A stretch of DNA of 64,000 nucleotides. It comes from JAABVD01 sp965204545 (GTDB lineage: Bacteria > Verrucomicrobiota > Verrucomicrobiia > Opitutales > UBA2995). A program made the translations under genes and the position numbers. The notes under the pieces are model-generated. The model had not been told where the DNA came from, made no database searches, and was given only the letters and a program-made list of their open reading frames with translations. Positions 37,523 through 46,540 of this stretch are shown piece after piece. Position 1 is the stretch's first letter. Each line of letters starts with the position of its first letter. Where the stretch lies: NCBI GenBank assembly GCA_965204545.1, contig CBDBFA010000004.1, positions 16,946 through 80,945 on the forward strand, in the 5' to 3' direction.

Positions 37523-37707
37523 TGAAAATTTCTCATGCCGCGATCCCACGAAACAGTCCCGAAGCAATCGCGGCGTAAAGCCGCTCCCACAGCTTATTAT
37601 TCCATTCCATCTCTCCCCCATTCCATCACTCCATAACTCCATTGCTCCATCCCTCCTTTCCTTTCGATCACGATCAAGATCACGATTAACCTCTGTCCTC
37701 CAAGGGG

Positions 37708-38694
37708 TCAGGGCTGAGCCGTGACGTACTCGGCGTACCGGCCCGCCACGTCGGCCTGTTTTTCATCACCTTCGTGGATGTAGATGCGATACTTGAAGGT
37801 CAGAGACGTTTCGGGCGGAATGGTCAGATTTCCACTTCCGGGGGGTCGACCTTCGAAATAATGGAGGCCGAAGGGATTAGCGGCAAAGAGTCCGTAGTCC
37901 CTGACATGCCACCAAGTGGGATGCCGCGGATTATCCGGGTGATCGAAAATAGCCATGCCCACAATTTTTCCCTTCACAAATCCGTAGTAATCGCACCAGG
38001 CGGCTCGTTTGCCCCAGGTGTCTCCATCCCTCATTCCAGTGCTTTGAACAATGTGGCCGGGGGAGATTCCACCGGTATCATGCTTCGGTTTGTGGGGCAT
38101 CGATCCCGCCACCCGAATGGCCATGGAGCCTTCCTTCGTATCGCCCAAAACCAAAGGTTCTTCACCGGCAATATAGGATATTTCATAATCGAAGAGGCGT
38201 TCATTTTTCGGGCGATTATAAACCCGAAAGGTTCTTTCGTCCCGGCAAATCAAATCCCCGTCTTTGGAGATCCACTTGTTGGCCGAACGAATGAGGCCGA
38301 CATCCTTACCCGACCGAATTTCTAAAAACCGGTCGTGCTCGATGGTGCCGAAGTTTTTCGTCCGGGCCCAGAAATCAACTCCGTTGACATCCCCATGGGC
38401 ATACCAGAGCGATTGGTGATGGGGATGATCGTGCGACTCACCATCTACGGTTTTCATGGGATAATTCCGCGTAACCGGCAATCCGCCCGGGCCGTGCACG
38501 GGGTAGAAATAAACAGTCCTCTCGCCCGTGAAATGATACTTGGTAAACAACTCCCCGTTTATCTCGATGCGCAGGAAACCATCCTCGGGAATGATATTCA
38601 CGCCATCCCCGGATCGATCGGGAGCGGCAGAAAGGATGGCGACAACACCCAATATGGAGGCGCCAGTCAGAAACGATGTAATGATTTTCAGCAT
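37708..38694 (-). CDS. Secreted DUF6807 (PmoA-like) protein
   Basis: 328 aa with a signal peptide (about 1-26). The family signature is clear: FYPVHGPGGLPVTRNYPM, ESHDHPHHQSLWYAHGDVNG and GMRDGDTWGKRAAWCDYYG. DUF6807, sometimes annotated as methane oxygenase PmoA, has no methane link; it is a secreted beta-rich family common near sulfatases and sugar-isomerase genes in PVC bacteria, of unproven function, with His-rich putative metal sites. It is transcribed towards the operon end; a repeat-rich gap separates it from the sulfatase upstream on the same strand. Confidence 0.85.
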   Translation of the reverse strand: MLKIITSFLTGASILGVVAILSAAPDRSGDGVNIIPEDGFLRIEINGELFTKYHFTGERTVYFYPVHGPGGLPVTRNYPMKTVDGESHDHPHHQSLWYAHGDVNGVDFWARTKNFGTIEHDRFLEIRSGKDVGLIRSANKWISKDGDLICRDERTFRVYNRPKNERLFDYEISYIAGEEPLVLGDTKEGSMAIRVAGSMPHKPKHDTGGISPGHIVQSTGMRDGDTWGKRAAWCDYYGFVKGKIVGMAIFDHPDNPRHPTWWHVRDYGLFAANPFGLHYFEGRPPGSGNLTIPPETSLTFKYRIYIHEGDEKQADVAGRYAEYVTAQP

Positions 38695-39096
38695 GGGTTA
38701 AATAGTTCAGTTGAACCTCCCATTCGGGTCAATGGGTCTTCTCCCTATATTTTGGGCTTGGTGAGAGGAATCTCGCAAAGCTCGCCAAGAACGCAGAGAG
38801 GGAAGCGCCCAAGGGCGCCGTGGATAGCCACAAAAAAGCACAAAAAACACAAAATTACTCATTGGCGCCTCCTGGCGCCAATCTTTGCGACCATTGCGAT
38901 CTTTGCGTGAGTCAATTCTTTATCCCGTCCATCCTGTTCATCCATGTTCAATTTCTCATTCCATCACTCCAACACTCCACCATTCCATCACTCCTTTCCT
39001 TTCGATCACGATCACGATTACGATTTTTCAGCCTTCATCCTTCAGCCTTTTTTACCTCTGTGCTCTCTGTGTCCTCTGTGGTTATTCTCTTCTCTT
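38695..39096. repeat. Repeat-mosaic gap between sulfatase and DUF6807 genes
   Basis: 402 bases without a gene. Modules in order: TCGCAAAGCTCGCCAAG (38773), GCGCCCAAGGGCGCC hairpin (38809), CACAAAAAAGCACAAAAAAC, GGCGCCTCCTGGCGCC hairpin (about 38865), GATCTTTGCGTGAG, CCATCCTGTTCATCCATG (about 38929), CACTCCACCATTCC, a GATCACGATCACGATT tract (about 39003), CCTTCATCCTTCAGCC (heptamers) and, reversed, CTCTGTGTCCTCTGTGG (about 39067), which ends 14 bases from the sulfatase stop. Confidence 0.85.
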
Positions 39097-40698
39097 TTAT
39101 GGTGATCTGACGAACGGGTCGCTATAGGGAGGGCGCTCAAACCGCACCGGGTCTTCGACTACCCGAGGATCGTTTTCAGCGACTAAGGTATCCATCAATT
39201 CCCGGCGGAGTTTCAATTTGATCTCCGAGTATTCTTTTTCACCGGCCACGTTGGTCAGGTAGTCGGGATCCTTGCGCAAGTCGTAGAGTTCTTCCTCAGG
39301 GCGTTTGGCCACGGCATAGTCATAGAATGGGCGATTCTCCGGCTCTTTGCGATGCTCGATTACCCACCTCTTGGTTGGGCTGGCATCCAAGTCGCCGAAG
39401 CCTATGAAGGTGTTGCCCTCCAAAGCGTCCAGGTCGGAAAATTCATCGTCCAGAACCACGTCTGGCGTTCCCATGGGCCAGCGGTCCGGCTCGAAATTGC
39501 GTATGTACAAATAGTCCTTGGTGCGGATGGCCCGCTGGGGATAAGGCAAAAATCCTTCCCGGGCCGCCGCGACGTGTCGCTCCCGCCCCAGTATGACAGA
39601 GTCGCGAGCCGGATCGATCTGTCCCGATCCTTCCGCCAGAAAGAGAGGCATTAAATCGCGCTCAGCCATGCCTTCGGGTACAGGCGCTTGACCGGCTTTC
39701 AAAAAAGTCGGCGCCAACTCGCGCAGGTTGATAAAGTCACTCACTACCCTGCCCGGCTTGATCTTTCCCGGCCAATGAGCGGCCAAAGTTACTTCAGTCC
39801 CCAAATCATAGAGATTGCATTTTCCCCGCGGTATGCCGGGAATGCCGTGATCCCCACTGATTACTACCAGCGTGTTGTCCAACTCACCCATCTCCTCCAA
39901 CATTTTTAAAATCAGGCCGATCCCGGCGTCCACTGCGAGACATTCGCCCAGGTAGTCGTTGAAGTCTTCCCGCACGTCGTGGACATCCGGAAGAAATTTT
40001 GGCAACCTGCCCTTCAATTTATCGGGATCCAGACCCCAGAGTGCTTGGCCCGATCCCTTGATCCACTTCCTATGCGTATTGGTCGGCCCCCACCAGTAAC
40101 AAAAGGGCTGTCCCTCCTCCCGGTCGGCCACGAAGGCTTTAAAATTAGTCCTGACCTCTTCGTATAATTCCTTCTTGGCGCCTTCGATTCCCAGCTTCTC
40201 AGCATTCCTACTGACAAATTGGGAGAAATTATTAAATTTAGTACCCCCTTGATGGTAGGCGGTTCGTTTGGCTCCGTAGGGCGCATGGGGAGGAGTTCCC
40301 GGGGTCCAAACCTTGTAGGAGTAACCAATATGGTATCCTGCCTCTTCCAGCTCGAGAGGGTATGAAGGTATATTCGGGTCCCAGATGGCGCCCTGCAGGA
40401 TGGCTCCGCGTTCCGTATTCCAAAAATACCGGCCCGACAATATGGAACTGCGACAGGGCGTGCAAGATGGAGCCGGCACATAGGCGTTGGTAAATAAGAC
40501 TCCTTCATTTGCAACCCGGTCGAAGTGAGGTGTTTCAATGAGAGCGCTGATCGACTGTGGCCCTTCGATCTTTTCATAGGCGCTCGCATAACGACCCCAG
40601 TCATCGGCGAAGAGAAAGACTATATGGGGACGTCCATCGGCAAAATGTGAGCCCGTGGCCGTAGCAAAAAGAAATAGGAATGGGAAAATCGACTTCAT
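39097..40698 (-). CDS. Secreted type I sulfatase (heparan N-sulfatase/iduronate-sulfatase-like)
   Basis: 533 aa from the ATG at 40698, chosen because it begins a signal peptide (KSIFPFLFLFATATGSHFA). The longer open frame upstream runs through repeat sequence. The formylglycine site is Cys79-Thr-Pro-Cys-Arg83; metal residues lie in FLFADDWGRYAS, and VVISGDHGIPGIPRGK is the second metal motif. Its overall pattern resembles sulfatases of the N-sulfoglucosamine sulfohydrolase type, but specificity is not certain. Needs a formylglycine-generating or anaerobic maturase encoded elsewhere. It differs clearly from the sulfatases at 17338 and 53807, so the three do not look like recent duplicates. Confidence 0.88.
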   Translation of the reverse strand: MKSIFPFLFLFATATGSHFADGRPHIVFLFADDWGRYASAYEKIEGPQSISALIETPHFDRVANEGVLFTNAYVPAPSCTPCRSSILSGRYFWNTERGAILQGAIWDPNIPSYPLELEEAGYHIGYSYKVWTPGTPPHAPYGAKRTAYHQGGTKFNNFSQFVSRNAEKLGIEGAKKELYEEVRTNFKAFVADREEGQPFCYWWGPTNTHRKWIKGSGQALWGLDPDKLKGRLPKFLPDVHDVREDFNDYLGECLAVDAGIGLILKMLEEMGELDNTLVVISGDHGIPGIPRGKCNLYDLGTEVTLAAHWPGKIKPGRVVSDFINLRELAPTFLKAGQAPVPEGMAERDLMPLFLAEGSGQIDPARDSVILGRERHVAAAREGFLPYPQRAIRTKDYLYIRNFEPDRWPMGTPDVVLDDEFSDLDALEGNTFIGFGDLDASPTKRWVIEHRKEPENRPFYDYAVAKRPEEELYDLRKDPDYLTNVAGEKEYSEIKLKLRRELMDTLVAENDPRVVEDPVRFERPPYSDPFVRSP

Positions 40699-41122
40699 GG
40701 TTACCTTCACAAAATATACGTGGGATGCCCTAGCCGCCAAGCACAGAGGCGCGTTAAGGCGCCCATCCTCCTTCACCCGTTGGGACTACGGCGTGACAGG
40801 GAGGGCGCCAATTAGGAATTAGGAATGAGGAATGGGGGAGAAAAGGCTGAAGGCTGAAGGAGGAAGGCTGAAAAAGGGAGAAGGAGAAAAACCACGGATT
40901 ACACGGATGAGCACGGATAATTCAAATCCTGTCCATCCTGTTTATCCATGTTTTTTCCTCAGAATCTTTGCGCTCTTGGCGTGCTTTGCGAGAGGCTAAT
41001 ACTCTCCTTCCTCTGTGCTCTCGGTGTCCTCTGTGGTTTTTTCTAATCCATGTCTTTGAGCTCTTGGCAAGAGGTGATGGTGGAGAATACTTCAATACTA
41101 GGGCTGACCCCCTAGGAGCCAT
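40699..41122. repeat. Repeat-mosaic gap upstream of sulfatase gene
   Basis: 424 bases. After ~30 unique bases (likely the sulfatase leader) come GGCGCGTTAAGGCGCC (about 40752), GGACTACGGCGTGACAGGG (about 40784, reverse of the module at 11921), ATTAGGA heptamers (40810-40835), GGCTGAA heptamers (40844-40873), ACCACGGATTACACGGATG (about 40890), ATCCTGTCCATCCTG (about 40926), TTTGCGCTCTTGGCG (about 40971) and, reversed, CTCTGTGCTCTCGGTG/TCCTCTGTGG (about 41012). No gene. Confidence 0.85.
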
Positions 41123-42289
41123 CTATTTGGTCAAACAGGCCCGCAAATAAGCCGCTGGCTGGAAATCGTGAAGGATTCGGATGGTTTCTCCGTTTCGATG
41201 AAGGCGCACCTCGGGGACATTGATCTGGGGTGTTTTATGGGGAGCAAAGAGAATGTCGTCATGGGTGGCGTTTTTTGTTTCCCGGAACCGGTCCGGGGTG
41301 AGGTGACCGCCCAGGTGATCGCTCCTGCCGGTAGCCACATGTACGGTACCGAGGATTTTTTCGTCCTGGATGTCTCGATTGGAAACGGGGAGGACCTGGG
41401 TGCCGAAGCCGAGTTCGCCAATTTCCCCGGTGGCGGGATCGCTGGCCATCTTGGCATTGTGGGCTTCGATTACAGCGGGGTTGCCTTGGAGCAGCTCGGC
41501 GGCCTGAATGCGCCCCTTGGAAACGTGCATGATTCCGATGGTGCCGTCTTCATAAAGCAGGGGAAAACGGCCTTCCGCGCCGGTGGGGACAAAATACACT
41601 TCCCCGGCGGGGAGATTGGCAATGTCGGGTTCTTTTCCCAGGCAAAGGCCGTGGCTTTTCTGGGCCTCCTGTCCATCAAGCATCAGTTTGAGGGTGTGTT
41701 TACGGCCATCGACCTCGAAATCGATTTCCGCCCAATCGGAACGGGTCATGCGGAGGCGCAATTTCTCGGCTTGGGCGGAAACTGCCCGGTAATCCACGGC
41801 CAGACCCGACCGCAGAATAGTGTCATTCATGCCGTGCATGGTAGCGCCGCGGAATCCCCATTGCCTGGCCGAGGCTGTCAAAGGTGCGGTGGCTGATTCG
41901 GTGGAAATGCAGAGAATGAGATCGTATGGTTTATAGACGTCTTCGACCAAACTGAGTCGATTGCCCTGGGGGTCGCGACAATCTTCCGGAAGGTCGAGAT
42001 TGGAACCGCCGGTGCGTTTATAGGCGTAGATTTGGCCGCCTGTCAGCCCCAACTCCCGCAGGACACCCTCCTTGAAGGCAAGGTAGAATTTTTCGTATGC
42101 GTGGCGTTGGATAGTGAGGGACGCATCCTGCAGGAAGGCGAAGTCCCTCATCAGGGAAGGATCATCCAAGTCGATCAAAATACAGATCTTTTCCTCTGGC
42201 TCCGGTTCAAATACCGTTTTCAATAACCGGCCCAGGTTGAAGGGAGGAAAGGTCTTTGGCTTTTCTTCTTTGGTCAGAACGTCTAACAC
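41123..42289 (-). CDS. M29-like aminopeptidase family protein
   Basis: 388 aa, no signal peptide, so cytosolic. The C-terminal half shows the order of motifs expected of thermophilic metalloprotease family M29 (aminopeptidase T/S): NLPAGEVYFVPTGAEG, IGELGFGTQ, EKILGTVHVATGRSDHLGG and THDDILFAP, where Glu, His and Asp residues would ligate two metals. The first half (about 30-190) is more divergent. An aminopeptidase role is therefore likely, but a related non-peptidase use is possible because the usual HWD-type ligand string is not exact. It is 144 nt downstream of the cystathionine gamma-synthase-like gene on the same strand; whether they are co-transcribed is unclear. Confidence 0.72.
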   Translation of the reverse strand: MLDVLTKEEKPKTFPPFNLGRLLKTVFEPEPEEKICILIDLDDPSLMRDFAFLQDASLTIQRHAYEKFYLAFKEGVLRELGLTGGQIYAYKRTGGSNLDLPEDCRDPQGNRLSLVEDVYKPYDLILCISTESATAPLTASARQWGFRGATMHGMNDTILRSGLAVDYRAVSAQAEKLRLRMTRSDWAEIDFEVDGRKHTLKLMLDGQEAQKSHGLCLGKEPDIANLPAGEVYFVPTGAEGRFPLLYEDGTIGIMHVSKGRIQAAELLQGNPAVIEAHNAKMASDPATGEIGELGFGTQVLPVSNRDIQDEKILGTVHVATGRSDHLGGHLTPDRFRETKNATHDDILFAPHKTPQINVPEVRLHRNGETIRILHDFQPAAYLRACLTK

Positions 42290-42433
42290 GGCGAATTGAT
42301 GTAAAGGTTATAAGGTCAGTTTCCAGGTCAAACCTGCAAAATCCATCTTTATGTCGGGCAAGTTTGTCATCCTTTCAAGCGAATTGCGCGCTTACTTCCA
42401 GGGTTGGAGGAAGGAATGGGCGGGTTAAGATGC

Positions 42434-43849
42434 TCAAAGAACTTCATCGAAGGCGTCAATGATTTGCTCGATGGGCTCAACCCCGACGGAAATGCGAACG
42501 AGGTCCGGATTGATACCATAATTTAGTAATTCCATCCGACCGGCCGGGTCGGAGACAATGTCGTAATGGGCCATGTACATGTAGGGGCAAATGAGGGTCC
42601 GGCCCATACCAAAACTCGGCCCCTTGCTGATACGGCAGGGATCGTAAACCCGGGCCAGGGGTTTAGCCAGGTCCACGGTAATCATGCAGCCGGGGGAGAG
42701 GTCTCTTCTCTCGATTTTTCGATACCGCTCCCGGTTTGTCTCTCCGTAGGCCCAGTGCACTTTTTTGACCCTGGGATGTGTCCGCAAATACCGGGCCAGT
42801 TTGAGGGTATTGGCATTAACCGTACGAGCCACGGTTCGGCAATGGGGCAGTTGTTCGGCCACCCTTTCAACGTCGCGACGATAGGGCGGCTCCACGTATT
42901 GCGGGACGATGGCTTTCAGATCGCGGTAAAAGGGAGATTGGGGGTTGAGGGCGATCAGCCCCATCATCACATCCCCCTCGTGGGCGATGTACTTGGTCAA
43001 GCTGGTGACGAGAACATCGCAATAGGGCATGGTATCCACATTGAAGATGGAACTCACTGTCGGATCGACCATCAGAACCACCTCGTGAAGGCGGGATAGC
43101 TCGAGCAAACGGCCCGCATCCGGAGTTTGTACCAGGGGATTGGTGGGCAATTCGGCGATTATTCCGGCTACCTCCCGGCCACGCTCATCCAAAATTGAAG
43201 CCAATTGATCGAGATCGGTCGGATCCGGAATGAGGATTCTTTGATCCCCTTCGCCTGCAAACTTGTTGAGAATCTCGTAGGTGTCCACGTAGAGCCAGCC
43301 CAATTGAATCCAGAGGGTTCTCGATTTTGCGGCCTGGAGATCCCGGATGGCATTGAATGCGGCGAAAACGGAACTCATACCCGAGGTAGTAAGCCACACA
43401 TCTTCGTTGCTGGTAGAGCCGATGGTGCCGCACAAGGCACTTCGAACGGTTGTGGAAGGATTTGAGGAGGGTCGCTCCGGTGCAGCTCCCGGGATTAACC
43501 CGTTCCGGAGGAGGAGGTCTTCGGCTTCCCTTGAGGAAATGCGGACCCCGGTGTGTTGCAAAAAATTGCGGGCCTTTTCCTCCGCCTCGCCACCGGGGAC
43601 AACCGAAACGACGGCGCGAGTGTCATCGGCGAATATCCTCACATGGCCTGATCCGACATAATGCTGCAAGGCTCTTGCGGCTTGGGGGGAGCACAGGCAA
43701 AAAACCGCTCTGTCCCGCAATTGGAGGCGGGATTGCAAACAGGCCTCCCATTGCAACACCCAATGATGGGACACAAATCGCGGATAGGCAACCTTGAGTC
43801 GGGCAACGACCTCGGGCAGCCTCTCCTCATACTGGACAATGTTCTCCAT
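42434..43849 (-). CDS. PLP-dependent Cys/Met metabolism enzyme (cystathionine gamma-synthase-like)
   Basis: About 471 aa from the ATG at 43849 (MENIVQYEERLPEVV). The open frame continues upstream only through repeat DNA. A fold-type I core starts near residue 135 and carries the PLP lysine in DVLVTSLTKYIAHEGDVMMG, plus TSGMSSVFAAFNAI, ELPTNPLVQTPD and the C-terminal LVRISVGVEPIEQIIDAF. The N-terminal ~130 residues are longer than in the E. coli enzyme, recalling plant and fungal cystathionine gamma-synthases. It would join O-acylhomoserine with cysteine or another thiol; a lyase activity is possible. No methionine genes or SAM riboswitch are seen nearby. Confidence 0.86.
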   Translation of the reverse strand: MENIVQYEERLPEVVARLKVAYPRFVSHHWVLQWEACLQSRLQLRDRAVFCLCSPQAARALQHYVGSGHVRIFADDTRAVVSVVPGGEAEEKARNFLQHTGVRISSREAEDLLLRNGLIPGAAPERPSSNPSTTVRSALCGTIGSTSNEDVWLTTSGMSSVFAAFNAIRDLQAAKSRTLWIQLGWLYVDTYEILNKFAGEGDQRILIPDPTDLDQLASILDERGREVAGIIAELPTNPLVQTPDAGRLLELSRLHEVVLMVDPTVSSIFNVDTMPYCDVLVTSLTKYIAHEGDVMMGLIALNPQSPFYRDLKAIVPQYVEPPYRRDVERVAEQLPHCRTVARTVNANTLKLARYLRTHPRVKKVHWAYGETNRERYRKIERRDLSPGCMITVDLAKPLARVYDPCRISKGPSFGMGRTLICPYMYMAHYDIVSDPAGRMELLNYGINPDLVRISVGVEPIEQIIDAFDEVL

Positions 43850-44285
43850 AGTGGGAAAACTACAGGATACCGCGTGCGGCCGATGAGGTATTGGCCGGGC
43901 AAATGGAATCTGGTCGAATGGTATTTCCACGAAACGATTTGGACGGGGTAAAAAAAGATGAAGGATGAAGGATGAAAAAAAAAGCCATAAAAGAACATCC
44001 TGCATCCAGTATCCGGCATCCGGAATGGGACCTCCCGCAGAGGGCAAAGGGAGGGAGCGCTTACGGCGCCAATTTGGAAATTGGCTCCACGAAGGACACG
44101 AAGGGCCACGAAGTACATCGTGATCGTGATCGTGATCGAAAAATTGCAGGCTGGGAATGTGGGCGAGGCATGCCTCGCCCCTACACATTGGCGGGTTGGA
44201 AAACCCGCCCTCCGTTTACCATAAAATCCTGTTTATCCATGTTCATCCATGTTCCATTTTCGATCAGGTTTAAGGTCGGGGTGGG
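43850..44285. repeat. Repeat-mosaic gap with two hairpins upstream of PLP enzyme
   Basis: 436 bases. The first ~100 look unique. Then GGATGAA heptamers (43957-43976), degenerate GCATCCAGTATCCGG (about 44003), GCGCCAATTTGGAAATTGGC, CCACGAAGGACACGAAGGG (about 44090), a GATCGTGATCGTG tract (about 44120), a perfect 20-base palindrome GGGCGAGGCATGCCTCGCCC (about 44163-44182), the hairpin GGCGGGTT-GGAA-AACCCGCC (44191-44210), and ATCCTGTTTATCCATG (about 44226). No gene. Confidence 0.85.
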
Positions 44286-45017
44286 TTAAATGATCCGGTC
44301 TTTTGTTTTATAGGCTTTGATCTCGGGGGAGTGCCGGATGTCATCGCCCCGGAATAGAGAGACCACTTGCTCTGCCACGTTGCATGCGTGGTCGGCAATC
44401 CGCTCGAGGGATTTGGAGATGAACATGCTCTCCAATGACTCCAAAGCGGCCCCTCGATCCCTCTGTATCCGCCGGGTCAGGTTGTTGAAAATATTGTAGT
44501 TGAATTCATCCACCAAACGATCTCGTCGAATAATTTCCTCAGCCAAATCCGCATCACCCTCCAAGAAGGATTGAATGGCATCGTTCAACATACCGATGGT
44601 CAACGTAATCATATCGGGAAATTCCTGATCCAGGTTGGGAGCGGCAATGCGGCTGATGCGAATAACCCGTTTGGCAATCGCGCATGCCTCGTCCCCTATC
44701 CTTTCGAGATCGTGGGTCACTTTGGTGCCGACCATGAGCAGGCGAAGATCATTGGCTACCGGAGCACGCAGACTGATATAGCGGATGGCCTTTGCATCGA
44801 TGGTTATTTCCAAATTATCGATTAGATCATCTTCTTGAAGGACTTCTTTGGCCAGTTGGGGATCCAAATCCAGGATTGCCCTGCAGGACTTGCGAGTAAC
44901 TTCGATGGCCTTCTGCCCCATCATGATGAGGTCGCTGTGAAAGTCTTCCAATTCGCTGTGAAAAAAGCGTTTCATGTTCGAGTTACTGGAAAGAGCGTCA
45001 AAAACAGCGGTGATCAT
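44286..45017 (-). CDS. phoU: PhoU-family phosphate regulator
   Basis: 243 aa, all-helical, with two PhoU repeats: the first includes LEDFHSDLIMMGQKAIEVTR and the second includes ELDNE-like acidic helices and GDEACAIAKRVIRIS. PhoU modulates the Pst phosphate transporter and PhoR signalling at the membrane. The ATG at 45017 has GAGGAG close upstream; an internal ATG at 44975 would also give a full PhoU domain. No pst, phoR or phoB genes are adjacent, so it may serve another transporter. Confidence 0.87.
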   Translation of the reverse strand: MITAVFDALSSNSNMKRFFHSELEDFHSDLIMMGQKAIEVTRKSCRAILDLDPQLAKEVLQEDDLIDNLEITIDAKAIRYISLRAPVANDLRLLMVGTKVTHDLERIGDEACAIAKRVIRISRIAAPNLDQEFPDMITLTIGMLNDAIQSFLEGDADLAEEIIRRDRLVDEFNYNIFNNLTRRIQRDRGAALESLESMFISKSLERIADHACNVAEQVVSLFRGDDIRHSPEIKAYKTKDRII

Positions 45018-45415
45018 TTCTCCTCGACTTCCTCTACAACCCCGGCGCGACGATGGTGGAAAAATGGTGGGCGCAGTAAATTCTGACGCTTAATGGGCGG
45101 ACAGTTTTGCCCATGGGGAAAAATATGTAAATCTACTTTTTGTTCCGATTTGGTTACAAAACACTGTCCGGATGGCGCTTCGCGCCAATTTGGAATTAGG
45201 AATGAGGAATGAAGAATTAGGAATTGTGGAGAAAGGAACGATTAAGGATTGACTCTCGCTTAACCCGCAATGTTCGCCAAGAGCACGTACCAGCATCCAG
45301 CATCCAGCATCCAGCATCCAGCATCCAGCATCCAGCATCCAGCATCCAGCATCCAGCATCCAGAAACTAGTACTATTGGGTTGAATCGAAGCCAATTTTC
45401 CTGACCTTTTAGGCT
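45018..45415. repeat. Gap with GCGC hairpin, ATTAGGA heptamers and CATCCAG tract
   Basis: 398 bases between divergent genes, holding promoters for phoU and the gene at 45416. The first ~150 bases (45018-45170) look unique. Then GGCGCTTCGCGCC (about 45174), ATTAGGA/ATGAGGA heptamers (45190-45225), a degenerate CTCTCGCTTAACCCGC and CGCCAAGAGCAC segment, and the long CATCCAG tract. No gene: the open frame over this tract on the minus strand is repeat-encoded. Confidence 0.85.
45294..45363. repeat. Perfect tandem repeat, CATCCAG x 10
   Basis: Ten exact copies of a 7-base unit in 70 bases, ending about 55 bases before the next start codon. Perfect identity suggests recent slippage and length variability between strains. 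A degenerate version occurs near 44003. Confidence 0.97.
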
Positions 45416-46495
45416 ATGCGCACGAGCGGAACAATGGCAGGAACCTGGAGGCGAACCTGCCTGCATGTATTGGCGCTGGTTCTCTTTTCCACTGCCGCCC
45501 AAGGGCAGAAGGCCTTTTCCTATACTGCGGATGAACTGATTGGGAACGCTATTCGCTGGCTGTCCGGGCCGAATAATCGCGATCTCATCCACGTTTACAA
45601 ACTCAGTTGCCCGAAGTGTATCGGGGAGATTCAGGAGGCCTTTAAGGCGAATCGCGAGGATCAGGGTCTGATTTATCTTACCACCTCCCATAGGAATGAC
45701 CGTTACATTGCCCAGGCTCTCCTGGCCACCACACTGTCCCACAAGGACCAAGGCGATCGAACGGAAATCTTTGGGGAACTCCTGAACTTGTTTGCCAACT
45801 CTCCGGAACATTTTCTGAGCAATCCCGAAGAGTGGAGATCCCTGGCGCTGAGCTTTTGGAATTTTGACCGGTACGACCTGGAGGACCCGGAACCCTGGGC
45901 CGATTCGTTAAACTGGATGGATCGACAAAACCGCACCCTTGCCCTCCTCAACAAAACGAGTTATCCGGCGAAAATCGAGCTCCATGAGCAAGTCCCAATA
46001 CCTGAAGTGGAAAAAAATTCCTATCGGGACCAGTACCTGTTCGCGACCCTGGCTCTGCCCTGGTTGAAATACCCGGATAAGCTACCTGCCCGGGGAAGGA
46101 CAGCTGGTTCCCAATATCCGGTCTTTCCCAAGGTCACCATTCAACCGGTTAGACAATACGGCTTTCTGGAATGGAGCAACTTCGCGAAAACGGCTGAAAC
46201 GGGCGCCTATTGGCAATTTTTTGGTGGGGCGGACGTAACCATGCACCCCCGGTTACTGCAGTTTCTCGCGCTGTTTCTGGAACTCCCCACCGACCGGGAA
46301 CGTCAAACTGCTTTTGTCGAGGCCTTGGGAAAAATTTCCGAAGACACTCAACAAGGGCGTCCCAGAAGCATACTAATTGCCTTGCCCCGGGTAGAATTAG
46401 ACTTCTCAATACCGGAAGAGCGTCGGGCTCGAAGAATGGAAGAAGCACGCCAAATGATGGAGCAATTTCACATCTACGAGGAACTGCGCGGATAG
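45416..46495 (+). CDS. Secreted protein of unknown function with a CPKC motif
   Basis: Up to 359 aa; translation may instead begin at the ATG at 45434. A signal peptide (about 15-31, LALVLFSTAAQGQ) makes it periplasmic. HVYKLSCPKCIGEIQEAF (about 61-78) carries a CxxC pair after a beta strand, as in thioredoxin-like folds, but no cis-proline loop is obvious. The rest is rich in Trp, Phe and charged residues and is probably mostly helical. I do not recognise the family. It is followed after 45 nt by the Tat-exported isomerase-like gene, with which it could be co-transcribed. Confidence 0.7.
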   Translation: MRTSGTMAGTWRRTCLHVLALVLFSTAAQGQKAFSYTADELIGNAIRWLSGPNNRDLIHVYKLSCPKCIGEIQEAFKANREDQGLIYLTTSHRNDRYIAQALLATTLSHKDQGDRTEIFGELLNLFANSPEHFLSNPEEWRSLALSFWNFDRYDLEDPEPWADSLNWMDRQNRTLALLNKTSYPAKIELHEQVPIPEVEKNSYRDQYLFATLALPWLKYPDKLPARGRTAGSQYPVFPKVTIQPVRQYGFLEWSNFAKTAETGAYWQFFGGADVTMHPRLLQFLALFLELPTDRERQTAFVEALGKISEDTQQGRPRSILIALPRVELDFSIPEERRARRMEEARQMMEQFHIYEELRG

Positions 46496-46540
46496 AAGGC
46501 AGAGGTTTCGGCCGCGCCAAAATTTTCCAGCCACCATTTC

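Noticed and set aside
40699..40776. N-terminal extension of the sulfatase at 39097-40698
   Set aside because: The added 26 residues come from GGCGC-type repeat DNA, while the signal peptide begins at the ATG at 40698.
43850..44188. N-terminal extension of the PLP enzyme at 42434-43849
   Set aside because: The extension reads through GGATGAA, GCATCCAG and GATCGT repeat modules; the plausible ATG is at 43849.
45260..45811. Minus-strand open frame encoding a repeated CWMLDAG peptide
   Set aside because: The peptide is simply the CATCCAG tract read on the other strand; the rest shadows the real plus-strand gene at 45416.
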